Shown here: positions 45,458 through 54,868 of the stretch, piece after piece | Layout of the letters: every line of letters begins with the position of its first letter | Numbering within the stretch: the stretch's first letter is position 1 | Source: Paenibacillus sp. FSL H8-0332 | Lineage (GTDB): Bacteria; Bacillota; Bacilli; Paenibacillales; Paenibacillaceae | Assembly (NCBI RefSeq): GCF_037963835.1 | Contig: NZ_CP150145.1 | Coordinates: 2,418,001-2,482,000, forward strand | DNA: 64,000 nt | Direction of reading: 5' to 3' | The notes under the pieces: model-generated | The model's database searches: none | What the model saw: only the letters and a program-made list of their open reading frames with translations | What the model was told of the DNA's origin: nothing | Translations under genes and position numbers: made by a program

Positions 45458-47269
45458 ATGCTGTATCCAATGATGACGGAAACCCGGAGTCTGTATGATC
45501 TGGGCGGGGTATGGAATTTCAAGCTGGACGATGGCTCCGGCTGGGACGAGAGCTGGCAGGCATCGAAGCTCACAGATACGATTCCTATGGCGGTGCCCTC
45601 AGCTTACAATGATCTTGGCGTAAGCCCGGAGATTCGTAATCATGTCGGCTGGGTCTGGTATGAGCGGGAGCTGTCCCTTCCGCGTAACGTCATGAATGAG
45701 CGGCTTGTCCTGAGGTTCGGTTCGGCGACCCATAAGGCGAAGGTATTTATCAATGGAAGCTTGGTGATGGAGCATGCCGGCGGCTTCCTTCCCTTCGAGG
45801 GAGTGATTAATGACTATATCCGGCCTGGAACGAACCGGCTGACGGTAGCTGTTCATAACGTCGTGGATTACACCACATTGCCTGTTGGCCTGTACACGGA
45901 GAGCGAAGGACCGGACGGGAAGCTGAAGGTGAAGAACCAGCCGAACTTTGATTTCTTCAACTTTGCCGGATTGCAGCGGCCGGTGCGGATCTATTCCACG
46001 CCGCTCACCTTCGTTCAAGACGTCACTGTAGTGACCGATTACAAGGAGGAGCAGGGGGAGGAGAGGCAGGGGATAGTCCGCTATAGCGTGGACATTAGCG
46101 GAGAAGCTGAGGTCCGGGTTACGGTATTGGATGAAGAGGGGAACATGGTCTGCTCAGGCACGGAGCCGTCCGGTGTACTGGATATTCCATCTGTCAGACT
46201 ATGGCAGCCGTTGAATGCCTATCTGTATACCCTAAAGATTGAGCTTCTGCAAGCGGAGCAGTTGGTTGATGTCTACGAGCTGCCATTCGGTGTGCGGAAG
46301 GTTGAAGTCAGGGACGGACAGTTCCTGATCAACAACCAGCCCTTCTACTTCAAGGGGTACGGCAGACATGAGGATACTCCGTTCCATGGACGGGGCCTGG
46401 ATGAAGCCGCGAACATTATGGATTTCAATCTGATGAAATGGTCCGGGGCCAACTCCTTCCGCACGGCGCATTATCCGTATGCCGAGGAAGTGATGCGGCT
46501 GGCCGACCGTGAAGGCTTCGTCGTGATTAATGAGACTCCGGCGGTAGGCCTGGATCTTAATTTCCTGGTGATGTTCTCAGGAGGTTCGAAGAAGGATACC
46601 TGGGCAGAGGTCCAGACCTTCGAGCATCACCGGCAGGTGATCCGGGAGCTGATTAACCGGGATAAGAACCATGCCTGTGTAGTGATGTGGAATGTAGCGA
46701 ACGAACCGGCCTCCTATGAGGATGGGGCATACGAATACTTCAAGCCGCTGATCGAGCAGCTGCGGGAAGAAGACCCGCAGCATCGTCCGGTGACCCTGGT
46801 GACGCATATTGAGGCATCCCCGGCGAACGACAGAATCTCTGAGCTGATCGATGTGCTGGCCTTCAACCGGTATTACGGCTGGTATGTGGACGGGGGCGAC
46901 CTGGAGTCTGCGAAGGTCAAGCTGCGGCAGGAGCTGGAAGCGTGGAGCCAGCGGTGCCCCGGCAAGCCGATGATGATGACCGAATATGGAACCGATACTG
47001 TGGCCGGACTACATGATGTGGAGCCAATCATGTTCACGGAAGAATATCAGGTGGCGTTCTACAAGGCTAACCACGAGGTCTTCGACGAGTTTGCCGGTTT
47101 TGTGGGCGAACAGGTATGGAATTTCGCCGACTTTGCTACCAGCCAGGGTATTATCCGTGTGCAGGGGAACAAGAAGGGCATCTTCACCCGTGACCGCAAG
47201 CCCAAGGCGGCAGCCCACGAGCTGCGCCGGAGATGGACGGAGATCCCGGATTTTGGATATAAGAAGTAG
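45458..47269 (+). CDS. uidA: GH2 beta-glucuronidase
   Basis: A 603-residue protein from ATG 45458 with AGGAG upstream; an in-frame start at 45449 has no site. Length and order match GH2 beta-glucuronidases: sugar-binding N-terminal domain ([14 protein letters not shown]), immunoglobulin-like domain, and a TIM barrel with acid/base Glu416 in [10 protein letters not shown] and nucleophile Glu509 in MMTEYGTD. The NxK motif that recognises glucuronate in this family appears as NKK in [11 protein letters not shown] near the C-terminus. There is no signal peptide, so it acts on imported glucuronides. It is the last gene of the importer operon, and a strong terminator follows. Confidence 0.93.
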   Translation: MLYPMMTETRSLYDLGGVWNFKLDDGSGWDESWQASKLTDTIPMAVPSAYNDLGVSPEIRNHVGWVWYERELSLPRNVMNERLVLRFGSATHKAKVFINGSLVMEHAGGFLPFEGVINDYIRPGTNRLTVAVHNVVDYTTLPVGLYTESEGPDGKLKVKNQPNFDFFNFAGLQRPVRIYSTPLTFVQDVTVVTDYKEEQGEERQGIVRYSVDISGEAEVRVTVLDEEGNMVCSGTEPSGVLDIPSVRLWQPLNAYLYTLKIELLQAEQLVDVYELPFGVRKVEVRDGQFLINNQPFYFKGYGRHEDTPFHGRGLDEAANIMDFNLMKWSGANSFRTAHYPYAEEVMRLADREGFVVINETPAVGLDLNFLVMFSGGSKKDTWAEVQTFEHHRQVIRELINRDKNHACVVMWNVANEPASYEDGAYEYFKPLIEQLREEDPQHRPVTLVTHIEASPANDRISELIDVLAFNRYYGWYVDGGDLESAKVKLRQELEAWSQRCPGKPMMMTEYGTDTVAGLHDVEPIMFTEEYQVAFYKANHEVFDEFAGFVGEQVWNFADFATSQGIIRVQGNKKGIFTRDRKPKAAAHELRRRWTEIPDFGYKK

Positions 47270-47313
47270 ATTGAGTTTAAGTTGCAACGTAAGTTTGCAA
47301 GCCTTCAAACCTG

Positions 47314-47345
47314 CAAGCCTCCCGTTTTGGGAGGCTTGTTTTTTT
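47314..47345 (+). terminator. Rho-independent terminator of the beta-glucuronidase operon and group II intron target
   Basis: CAAGCCTCCC at 47314-47323 and GGGAGGCTTG at 47329-47338 form a perfect 10-bp stem with a 5-nt loop, followed by seven T. The group II intron begins directly after the T-run. Confidence 0.92.
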
Positions 47346-49277
47346 GGATGGCGTGCCCAGAGGCACGCATTATCTAGTTGGTGCAAGTCCAACCAAGAGA
47401 GGGGCCAAGCCACTCTTGTAGCTAGGATGCTTGCGCATGGCGAAATCTGTGTGTAAAAGCGCATCGACAAAAGTACCGGTCAGAGACTGGGCGAGCAACA
47501 ACCCAGGCCGTAACATCAAGTGAATCCTGCCGCGTCGTCAAAAAGGCCCTGCGAAGGGGAAGAGAGGAAGCCGAGTCCCGCTTTCATGGACGAAGGCCAA
47601 GGAAGCTGTACAGAACTTGGAACAACAGTGAAGAATCCTCCGGGGTATAGGGATCGGCATGGGTTGAAAGATAATGCAGTGAACTGGGGAGACCCTCCCC
47701 CACACGGGGGTTTTTTTTTTTTTAGAAACCCGTAAATAGGCGCTCTATAAGTCCAAAAGACGAAATGAACCGTCTGTGGGAAGGGAGTCCGAGGGGCTCG
47801 TAGTACCGAAGAACCTAAGGACAACATAACCTTAGGGAGGGAAGGAGCCCTGCTTTGTTTACGCTTTTGGAGGAGGTACGAGTGAGTGAATGCCAACCGG
47901 CTAACGACACCCAAAGAAAAAGTTCAAGAACTCCAAGAAAAGCTAGGTCATGCGGCCAAGGAGAACAACAAGCGTAAATTCCATGCGCTGTACGACAAAG
48001 TCTATCGCTGGGATGTGCTGAGTGAAGCCTGGAGACGAGTTAAGGCAAACAAGGGAGCGGCTGGAGTAGATGCCGTGACGCTCGCAGATATTGAAGCACA
48101 AGGAGAAATACGGTTCCTGAAGGACTGTGAGCGAGAACTGAAAGAAGGCAGCTACCATCCGCAGCCCGTACGGCGGCACTATATCCCGAAGAAAGACGGG
48201 AAGCCAAGACCACTAGGCATCCCTACGGTACGAGACCGAGTCCTACAGATGGCAACCAAACTGGTGATTGAACCCATCTTTGAAGCCGATTTTAAAGAAG
48301 TCTCCTTCGGATTTCGCCCGAAGCGAGGTGCAAAAGGAGCACTGGAACGAATCCGGAAAGCCTGCAACCGCAAAGGAAATTGGGTAGTCGACGTCGATAT
48401 CCAAGGTTACTTCGACAATATAAATCAAGAGAAACTCATGAAATTGGTACAGATGCGTATCAATGACAGACGGATTTTGAAGCTTATACGGAAGTGGCTT
48501 CATGCGGGAGTGATGGAAGAAGGAAAGGTACGGCGTTCCGATCTAGGGACACCCCAAGGTGGTGTCATCTCGCCACTGCTGGCGAATATCTATTTGAACT
48601 ACTTTGACCGGTTATGGGAGAAACACGGAAGTGGGCTGGGAGAACTGACGAGGTATGCAGACGACTTCGTTGTGGTCTGTAAAACCAAAAAGGATGCAGA
48701 ACATGCATATGAACTCATCCGCACCATTATGGAACGTCTAGAACTCACGCTGCATCCGACCAAAACCCGCATTGTAGGTCTGTGGACAGGAGACGAAGGC
48801 TTCGACTTCTTAGGAATGCACCACCGAAAAACGAAAGCAGAAACCTCTCAAGGGAAGGTGTACTATACCACTCAGCAGTGGCTAACGAAGAAGGCAGAGG
48901 AACGCATCCGAGGCGTGGTCAAAGACAGATTAGCACCGCCTGGCATGCGCTGGAAATCGTTTGAGGAACACGTGGAATGGCTCAACCCAAAGATTCAGGG
49001 ATGGAGAAATTACTATTACACGAACTACAGCCAAAAGAGGTTAGCGAAGCTGGATTGGTATATTCTGCAGCGATTTACCCGGTGGTATGCAAAGAAGAGA
49101 CAACGGAGGAGATGGATGAGCTCATTCCCGGAGGTCAAGTATATGGCCAATAAGTGTGGACTAAAAACGCTATTGTGATCTGCATGCTCATGAATGACAA
49201 ACATCGGAAAGCCGTATGAGGGAAAACCTCACGTACGGTTTGATGAGGAGGGGCTGGTTAATCCAGCCCTTTACTCT
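47346..49277 (+). mobile_element. Group II intron with intact reverse transcriptase gene, inserted behind a terminator
   Basis: The 5' end lies between 47346 and 47353 (a GTGCCC start is at 47353). About 530 nt of structured, mostly non-coding RNA domains come before the RT gene, including a run of 15 or so T near 47710. The 3' part contains a 34-nt domain V at 49208-49241 (AAAGCCGTATGAGG, GAAA loop, ACCTCACGTACGGTTT) and a domain VI hairpin near 49251-49268 (GGGGCTGG/CCAGCCC) with a branch-point-like A in TTTACTCT. Placement immediately after a rho-independent terminator is the known habit of group IIC introns. Exact ends cannot be fixed without an empty site. Confidence 0.85.
47886..49178 (+). 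CDS. ltrA: Group II intron reverse transcriptase/maturase
   Basis: A 430-residue protein, GTG start 9 nt after AGGAGG. Reverse transcriptase blocks are complete: [61 protein letters not shown] and the catalytic YADD at residues 257-260. The maturase (X) domain follows, with [16 protein letters not shown]. The protein ends at a basic stretch, without the HNH endonuclease domain of LtrA-length enzymes, as expected for introns that insert into single-stranded or hairpin targets. No frameshift or stop is seen, so the intron may still be mobile. Confidence 0.96.
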   Translation: MNANRLTTPKEKVQELQEKLGHAAKENNKRKFHALYDKVYRWDVLSEAWRRVKANKGAAGVDAVTLADIEAQGEIRFLKDCERELKEGSYHPQPVRRHYIPKKDGKPRPLGIPTVRDRVLQMATKLVIEPIFEADFKEVSFGFRPKRGAKGALERIRKACNRKGNWVVDVDIQGYFDNINQEKLMKLVQMRINDRRILKLIRKWLHAGVMEEGKVRRSDLGTPQGGVISPLLANIYLNYFDRLWEKHGSGLGELTRYADDFVVVCKTKKDAEHAYELIRTIMERLELTLHPTKTRIVGLWTGDEGFDFLGMHHRKTKAETSQGKVYYTTQQWLTKKAEERIRGVVKDRLAPPGMRWKSFEEHVEWLNPKIQGWRNYYYTNYSQKRLAKLDWYILQRFTRWYAKKRQRRRWMSSFPEVKYMANKCGLKTLL

Positions 49278-49579
49278 AGAAAGCCTACCCAAGGAGGGGC
49301 CTGTATGAAATTTGTAATATCATTAGGCGAACATCAGAAGCATTTACTATACTATTTCTTGCTGATGATGGAATCATAATATTTTACTGAATTATGTTGA
49401 ATATCGACAATATTTTTGGTTTGCTATATGGAAAAAATATCAAATAATTGGTATGATATAACCAAGTGATGAGCTCACACAAAAAAGCCAATTTCCTTGA
49501 TCAAGAAATTGGTATAGTCATTCTCAATAATAACTATATACGTTTGCCCTAATTTCTAGAACAAGGAGTTGAATTTATT
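49278..49579. other. AT-rich stretch after the intron with a possible 24-codon reading frame and a minus-strand hairpin
   Basis: Base composition changes sharply to AT-rich here. A 24-codon frame (ATG 49305, stop ending 49379) has a good AAGGAGG 7 nt upstream, but at this length it may be chance. At 49488-49512 CCAATTTC and GAAATTGG form an 8-bp stem; on the minus strand it is followed by GCTTTTTTG, so it looks like a terminator for minus-strand transcription although no minus-strand gene is present. Confidence 0.35.
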
Positions 49580-50005
49580 ATGCGTAAGCCTAAAAAATTA
49601 GTATTTTCATTTCTCTTATCTCTTATATTAATTCTCGCAACGGGTTCATCTGTTTTTGCTCAAGTATCAACCTTTGGACCTTTCTATGTGCGTCCTACAA
49701 GTGCTGGACAGTTTGATGGTTTTACAGTAGATCTGGATTCTGGGCAAACGACTTTTGTGTTAAAAGATTATAAAGTCTACGGAGTACATTCTGGACAGAA
49801 GGCATCAATCAGATGGACTGTCACGGATGTTGATACTGGTGTTCCTGTTTTATCCTGGGTTGAAGGCGATGTTACCGTTGCTAAAGACATCGGAGTTACA
49901 AATCTTTCTCCTGGGAAAGTGTACAGTGTTTCATGGGTATCATTGAATAGTAATAGTGTTGTTGGTGGGACGTATGTTTCAGTTTATGGGTACGCTTATC
50001 AATAA
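49580..50005 (+). CDS. Small exported protein of unknown function
   Basis: A 141-residue protein with AAGGAG upstream of its ATG. A classic signal peptide (KKLVFSFLLSLILILATG, cleavage near SVFA-QV) leaves about 115 mature residues that look all-beta (STFGPFYVRPTSAGQFDGF, LKDYKVYGVHSGQKASIRW). There is no Cys and no lipobox, so it should be released or loosely wall-bound. I recognise no family. It is AT-rich relative to the surrounding genes and monocistronic, ending in a strong terminator, which suggests horizontal acquisition. Confidence 0.7.
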   Translation: MRKPKKLVFSFLLSLILILATGSSVFAQVSTFGPFYVRPTSAGQFDGFTVDLDSGQTTFVLKDYKVYGVHSGQKASIRWTVTDVDTGVPVLSWVEGDVTVAKDIGVTNLSPGKVYSVSWVSLNSNSVVGGTYVSVYGYAYQ

Positions 50006-50020
50006 TATAAGTTTATATGT

Positions 50021-50065
50021 AGCGCTTCTCAATTTCCCTTTAGGAAATTGAGAAGCGCTTTTTTT
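50021..50065 (+). terminator. Rho-independent terminator after the 141-residue gene
   Basis: AGCGCTTCTCAATTTCC at 50021-50037 and GGAAATTGAGAAGCGCT at 50043-50059 pair perfectly over 17 bp around CTTTA, followed by seven T. Confidence 0.93.
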
Positions 50066-50188
50066 GTATTGATACAAAATTTCAAATAGCCAATTACTTG
50101 CCAAACAGTCAGATGCATTTAGAGAATAAATTTAAATTTTTCTGGATATAATACACTTTATCAAATTCAAAGAAAGAGGTATTGTGAG

Positions 50189-50719
50189 ATGTTGAAAACC
50201 TTATGTTTAAATCTCAGTTTTCTGATTGCTGCATCTTTTGGTACATCAATACAAGATAATTCGACAATTAAAAATTTAGGAAGCAAATTGAATTTTAATA
50301 TTTATGCTCCATCAAATGTTGAATCGGCTACAAATTATGAAATCAAAGAACCCTCAGATCTTAATCAAACGAATATTCCTATCGTTCTGATTAACTACTT
50401 TAATGATAAAGGTTCATATGTATTTGGTGTCAGACAAATAAAGAACGGGGCAGATATAATTCAAGAAAATACTGAGTTTGATGTTAAAAATAAAACCCGT
50501 AAATCAGAGGTAGTCAAAAAGAAATTCTCTTTTGTACCGCGAGGAGAGCTTGTCTCAATTAATGGGACTAAGGCATGGTATGAAGGATATATTGGAAAAA
50601 ATGCAACTGGTGGTACGCTCAAATGGCTAGAATCGGATACTTACGTTGAATTAGACACATCGGAACTTTCTAAGTCTTCACTGATAAATATTGCCAAATC
50701 AATGAAAAAAATTGATTGA
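50189..50719 (+). CDS. Exported protein with DUF4367-like C-terminus
   Basis: A 176-residue protein; AAAGAGGT lies about 10 nt before the ATG and a TATAAT at 50147-50152 is a candidate -10 box. A short hydrophobic N-terminus (LCLNLSFLIAASFGTS) is probably a signal peptide. The ending (GTLKWLESDTYVELDTSEL, LINIAKSMKKID) resembles the DUF4367 pattern in which an outer domain reports membrane conditions, but here no cytoplasmic or transmembrane regulator part is attached. AT-rich, Lys/Asn-rich composition matches the 141-residue neighbour, and both look foreign to this GC-richer region. Function unknown. Confidence 0.65.
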   Translation: MLKTLCLNLSFLIAASFGTSIQDNSTIKNLGSKLNFNIYAPSNVESATNYEIKEPSDLNQTNIPIVLINYFNDKGSYVFGVRQIKNGADIIQENTEFDVKNKTRKSEVVKKKFSFVPRGELVSINGTKAWYEGYIGKNATGGTLKWLESDTYVELDTSELSKSSLINIAKSMKKID

Positions 50720-50742
50720 TTCTAAGTAGTAAAATAAAATTC

Positions 50743-50771
50743 AAAAAGCTGCCGGTTGTGCAGCTTTTTTT
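50743..50771 (+). terminator. Rho-independent terminator after the 176-residue gene
   Basis: AAAGCTGC at 50745-50752 pairs with GCAGCTTT at 50760-50767 and runs into a T-tract. Confidence 0.85.
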
Positions 50772-50942
50772 GTGTTTTTCGTTCATCTTTACCGCCAAGA
50801 TGTGCAATTTCCACTTGAATAAGTCTCCCGCGCTCTCAACTGTATGCAACACTCCTCGCAATCTGTAAATCCCCAGCCCTAATGATCCAGTCCCGCCTTC
50901 CGCATACACCGCTCCTGCCCGCTCCACTTCCCGCGAGACATT

Positions 50943-51788
50943 CTACAGTTCCTGCCTGGCGTACCTTCCAGGGGATACTCCGGCCACCTTGGTGAAGCTG
51001 CGGATGAAGTTGGCGTAATCGCTGAAGCCGGATTGATAACAGGCCTCGGTAAGGCTAAGCCCTTCGCGGAGACAAGCCTTGGCTAACGAAATCCGGCGAT
51101 CCAGTATGTAGGAACGTAGCGTCAGGCCTGTGTGCTGTTTGAACTGGCGGCTGATATAGGTGCTGTTCAAATGAAAGGTGCTGCTAAGCTGCTCAAGCGT
51201 GAGGGTCTGGCCCAGATGGGCATCAATATACTCCATGGTCCTGCGGACCAGCTCCGGCATGATATCCGCAGGAACGATGCTTGTTCTATGAAACACGCTG
51301 TTGGTCAGCACCAATAATTGAGCAAGCATGCTGTTGGCGAGGATATCTGCCCCATACGCATCCGATGAGAGGACCTCCTCCAGATCGCCGGTCAACCTGA
51401 GAACCTGCTGAAGCTCGGCTTCCTCCAGATGAACGATGTTGCCCTTACCCTTCGGGCGGTAGTCGAAGCACCAGGATAGAGGGGTAGCCGGAGTAGACAG
51501 GCGGTGCAGATAAGATTTTTGGAGATTGATCGTAATCCGTTCATATTCCGATTCATCCTGGCTGAAGGAACGATGCATTTCTTCCGGGTTCAGCACAAGC
51601 AGATCTCCTCGTTCCAGGTGGTAGCAGCTGTTCTCAATATAGAAGTTGACGTTGCCACGCAGAAATAAGTACAGCTCATAGGCTTCATGACGATGATAGA
51701 AGGTTCCCATATTATAGGTGGTTGTCCTGTGCAGGTAGAGGTAATCTTTATGGATAGGGTCATAGCGAAGCTCAAATGGCTCGTTCAT
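50943..51788 (-). CDS. AraC-family transcriptional regulator with cupin-like sensor domain
   Basis: A 281-residue protein from the minus-strand ATG at 51788, 6 nt after CGGAGG; an upstream in-frame start adds 16 residues without a site. The N-terminal cupin-like domain (YHRHEAYELYLFLRGNVNFYI, LERGDLLVLNPEEMH) would bind a small sugar. The C-terminal AraC helix-turn-helix pair is typical (NSTYISRQFKQHTGLTLRSYI, YANFIRSFTKVAGVSPGRYA). It is divergent from the 51937-53913 gene, its probable target, and closely paralogous to the 54011-54868 regulator. Confidence 0.92.
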   Translation of the reverse strand: MNEPFELRYDPIHKDYLYLHRTTTYNMGTFYHRHEAYELYLFLRGNVNFYIENSCYHLERGDLLVLNPEEMHRSFSQDESEYERITINLQKSYLHRLSTPATPLSWCFDYRPKGKGNIVHLEEAELQQVLRLTGDLEEVLSSDAYGADILANSMLAQLLVLTNSVFHRTSIVPADIMPELVRRTMEYIDAHLGQTLTLEQLSSTFHLNSTYISRQFKQHTGLTLRSYILDRRISLAKACLREGLSLTEACYQSGFSDYANFIRSFTKVAGVSPGRYARQEL

Positions 51789-51894
51789 GGGTAACCTCCG
51801 GATCATTTCGCGCAATAATAACAGCGGAACCTGCAATGATTCTTCTCTGGAACTACTTTAAAATGACATTATCCTAGCATGCAGGGATATGATT

Positions 51895-51908
51895 TGCAAG
51901 CGTTTTAT
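51895..51908. promoter_or_regulatory. cre-like catabolite repression box upstream of the glycosidase-like gene
   Basis: TGCAAGCGTTTTAT matches 11 of 14 positions of the Bacillus cre consensus (TGWAANCGNTNWCA) and lies 28 bp before the proposed start. The match is weaker than that at 56682. Confidence 0.35.
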
Positions 51909-51936
51909 TGTATACACCAGACTGGGGGACAGGATA

Positions 51937-53913
51937 GTGGAACTGATCGTAACAGCAAGAAGCAAGACTCAGGAAGATCCTGAATATACCGGACTTAACG
52001 GGCATGGACTACATGCATCCGTTGAGATAGCAGGCGGGACAGGCAGTGCACAGCATCCCTTTCAGACTCATGTACGGATCACGAATCTGAACAGCACGCC
52101 GTGGTCGGGTGTCATTCATGTAGAGTTGCCGTTTGCCAAGACTGATCCGCGCTTTTTTCTTCCCGCCTTTATGTATGGCCGCAACCGGGGAGAAGCTCCG
52201 CAGAATGTCCCGAACGAATTTCCGAGATTAAGGGAGGGCCAGCCCTCGCGTCCTTCCTCTCCCTGGTGGATGGTGCGCAGCGACCGGCTGTCACACCCCG
52301 CAGCACTTGTATATGACACTGGCAAAGTGTACGGATTATGCGCCAGCCCTTATTTTATATACAGGGAGGGAGAGAAGATCCAGTGGAAGCCAGGGCTAGA
52401 GGGGGAGTTCTTGCAGTATGGCGGCTTCACCTGCTCGCTTGCCAAGGGAACGGTCGGGTATACGCTGGGGTATGAGAATGCTCCGCTTCTGTTCATCAAA
52501 TCCCGTCTTGTCAAGGAACGGGCACCTCTGGAGGAGAACTGCTTTGAACTGGGGGCCTCTGAGTCAGTAGCGTTCATGCTGGATTTGTATGACTACAAGG
52601 CTGAGTCTGAGCTGGGCATTAATGCTGCGCTGGAAGAGATCTATTCCCGCTTTCATCAGCCTCCAAGACCTGGCAGTGATCTACGGACCGCTGCGGCCGA
52701 TCTGTCGAAGGCCATCTATCAATATGCGTGGCTGCCTGAGGACCGGAGCTACACAACTTTTGTCTATGAGGACAAGCAGACGGGCGGGTACCGGTACAAC
52801 AAAATCATCTCCATCAGCTGGACAAATGGCCTGACTGTAGCCACTCCTATGCTGATGGCTGCGCTGCGGCTGGGAGATGAGCCTATGCGCGGGCAGGCAC
52901 TCTCCTGCATTGAGAATATCATCGGGAACTCCCTGAACCCGGCTTCCGGTCTCCCTTACGAGGCCTATCAGGACGGGGAATGGAGCATTCACGGCTGGTG
53001 GTTTGACGGGATGCGCACGCCGGGACATTCCGCTTATCTGTGCGGACAGGCCTTGTTCTATATTATGAAGGCCTATGAATATGAGAAAAGGCTCAACCAT
53101 GTCATCCACGAGGACTGGATGGACTTCGTGCGTAAGATTCTCCCTGTACTGGAGAGAAGCCGGAATTCGGACGGTGAATACCCTACGATTCTCTCTGAAC
53201 GAACTGGTGCCGGGCTTGAATATGATTCCTTCAGCGGGACCTGGATCATGGCTGCCATAGCCTACTATAGCTGGCTAACCGGAAACCGGTCGCATCTGGA
53301 CAGCCTGAAGCGCAGTGAGCGGCATTATTATGAGACCTATGTGAAACGAATGGAATGTTATGGAGCTCCGCTTGATGCAGATAAGGCGGTAGATTCTGAA
53401 GGGATTCTGGCGTATATCCGGGCGGTCAGATATCTGCACGCCCTTACAGGGGATGAGCTGTATCTGGATCATATGAGAGATGCGCTTGCTTACGAGTTCA
53501 CCTTCAAATTCGCCTATAATTCACCGGTTAAGGTGCCGCCGCTCAGTACGGTGGGCTGGTCCAGCTCCGGGGGGAGCGTGACCTCAGTCGCCAATCCGCA
53601 TATTCATCCCATGTCGAGCAGCGTGGTCGATGAGCTGTATTATTATGTGAAGCAGCGTGAAGATCCGTATGTGAAGCAGCGGATGCTGGATACCGTCGGC
53701 TGGGGCTGTCAGACCTACAACAGATATGACCGGGAATTCGATCACGGCCTGACGGGCTGGATGTCCGAGCGCTTCTGTCATTCCGAAGGGCTGGTAACAG
53801 AGACCTACAATGACGGCTCACCGGCCAGCACCTGGTTCTGCCTGATGCCTTGGGCCAGCGCCAGTATTATTGAAGGCCTGGTGGGTGATTACTGGGAGGC
53901 AGACAGCGAGTAG
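51937..53913 (+). CDS. Predicted (alpha/alpha)6-barrel glycosidase-like protein
   Basis: A 658-residue cytoplasmic protein. GTG 51937 follows GGGGGA by 7 nt; ATG 51889 is in frame but has no ribosome binding site. Residues 1-230 look beta-rich. From about 245 on, repeated helix-hairpin patterns with aromatic loops (YQYAWLPEDRSYTTFVY, WTNGLTVATPMLMAALR, WWFDGMRTPGHSAYLCGQAL, SGTWIMAAIAYYSWLTGNR) suggest a six-hairpin toroid as in GH88, GH105, GH127 and similar families. Candidate acids include D in WWFDGMRTPGH and E in HSEGLVTETYNDG. The exact family is not recognised. It is bracketed by two AraC genes and followed by a bidirectional terminator. Confidence 0.75.
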   Translation: MELIVTARSKTQEDPEYTGLNGHGLHASVEIAGGTGSAQHPFQTHVRITNLNSTPWSGVIHVELPFAKTDPRFFLPAFMYGRNRGEAPQNVPNEFPRLREGQPSRPSSPWWMVRSDRLSHPAALVYDTGKVYGLCASPYFIYREGEKIQWKPGLEGEFLQYGGFTCSLAKGTVGYTLGYENAPLLFIKSRLVKERAPLEENCFELGASESVAFMLDLYDYKAESELGINAALEEIYSRFHQPPRPGSDLRTAAADLSKAIYQYAWLPEDRSYTTFVYEDKQTGGYRYNKIISISWTNGLTVATPMLMAALRLGDEPMRGQALSCIENIIGNSLNPASGLPYEAYQDGEWSIHGWWFDGMRTPGHSAYLCGQALFYIMKAYEYEKRLNHVIHEDWMDFVRKILPVLERSRNSDGEYPTILSERTGAGLEYDSFSGTWIMAAIAYYSWLTGNRSHLDSLKRSERHYYETYVKRMECYGAPLDADKAVDSEGILAYIRAVRYLHALTGDELYLDHMRDALAYEFTFKFAYNSPVKVPPLSTVGWSSSGGSVTSVANPHIHPMSSSVVDELYYYVKQREDPYVKQRMLDTVGWGCQTYNRYDREFDHGLTGWMSERFCHSEGLVTETYNDGSPASTWFCLMPWASASIIEGLVGDYWEADSE

Positions 53914-53940
53914 CGCCAGTACGGACGGAAGACATACACG

Positions 53941-53990
53941 AAGAGGATAACGATTCCCGGTTCAGCGGGAGGTTATCCTCTTTCTTTGTT
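53941..53990. terminator. Bidirectional terminator between convergent genes
   Basis: AAGAGGATAAC at 53941-53951 pairs with GTTATCCTCTT at 53972-53982, with an inner CCCG/CGGG stem, and is followed by TTCTTTGTTT on the plus strand. Confidence 0.75.
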
Positions 53991-54010
53991 TCAAAAGAAT
54001 GCCCGGGCAC

Positions 54011-54868
54011 TCAGGACAGCTTACTGGCCCGGTATCTGCCGGGGGACATGCCGGCCACCTTGGTGAAGCTGCGGATGAAGTTCGCATAATCGCTGAAGCC
54101 GGACAGCTCGCAGGCGGCCGCGACACTCTTGCCGGAGGTAAGGTGGCTCATGGCCAAAGAGACACGCTTGTTAACGATATAGGAGCGGACGGTAAGTCCC
54201 GTGTGCTCTTTAAATTGCTGGCTTATATATTTGCCGCTGTAATGAAATTTCTGCTCCAGCTGGGCAGAGTAGATCGGTTCGAGCAGATGCTCCTCGATGT
54301 AAGCCATCGTCTGGCGGACCAGCTCGGGCATAAGATTATGCGGCAGGGAGGCGGAAGACTGCTGCAGAGTGTTGATGAATACAAGCAACCGGGTGGCATA
54401 GGAATCGGCCAGCAGATCCTGGCCATACTCCTCGGAGTGAAGGCTATGGATTAATTGGTCCGCCAGTCTGGTATAGAAGGCGCACTGGTCGCGGGAGAGC
54501 CGGATCAGCGTGTTCAGCCCCGAGGGAAAGGCGTTGAAGCAGGCCAGCAGGTTCGTACGGCTGCTAGACAGCCGCCGCAGGGCGGATCTTCTCAGGTTCA
54601 GTCCGATCCGTTCATAGGTCTGGTTGTCGGCACAGACACACCGGTGCATCTCTCCGGGACGGATCAGGAGCAGATCGCCGGGGGAAAGCTTGTAGCAGGA
54701 CTGCTCCACATACATATAGGTATTGCCTCTCAGGAACAGGTAAATTTCGTAGGCATCGTGCCGGTGGTAAGGCTGAGCCGGGTTGAGCTGCTCCGTGGTG
54801 GTTGATTTGTGGAAGCAGATCATTTCTTCGGGGATCGGGGTGAACACATACTGGGCAAGCTGCTCCAT
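54011..54868 (-). CDS. AraC-family transcriptional regulator with cupin-like sensor domain
   Basis: A 285-residue protein on the minus strand. The ATG at 54868 is 9 nt after AAAGGA; a longer frame upstream encodes a hydrophobic stretch with no site and is rejected. The sensor part (YHRHDAYEIYLFLRGNTYMYV, LSPGDLLLIRPGEMH) and DNA-binding part (SGKYISQQFKEHTGLTVRSYI, YANFIRSFTKVAGMSPGRYR) mirror the 50943-51788 regulator segment by segment. It is divergent from the GH30 xylanase gene, a likely target. Confidence 0.92.
   Translation of the reverse strand: MEQLAQYVFTPIPEEMICFHKSTTTEQLNPAQPYHRHDAYEIYLFLRGNTYMYVEQSCYKLSPGDLLLIRPGEMHRCVCADNQTYERIGLNLRRSALRRLSSSRTNLLACFNAFPSGLNTLIRLSRDQCAFYTRLADQLIHSLHSEEYGQDLLADSYATRLLVFINTLQQSSASLPHNLMPELVRQTMAYIEEHLLEPIYSAQLEQKFHYSGKYISQQFKEHTGLTVRSYIVNKRVSLAMSHLTSGKSVAAACELSGFSDYANFIRSFTKVAGMSPGRYRASKLS

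Noticed and set aside
47520..47735. Open frames inside the 5' part of the intron
   Set aside because: They fall in structured ribozyme domains, have no plausible start sites and include the poly-T tract.
49305..49379. A definite 24-residue peptide gene after the intron
   Set aside because: The ribosome binding site is good, but the frame is too short to separate from chance without expression or conservation data. It is noted only within the island description.
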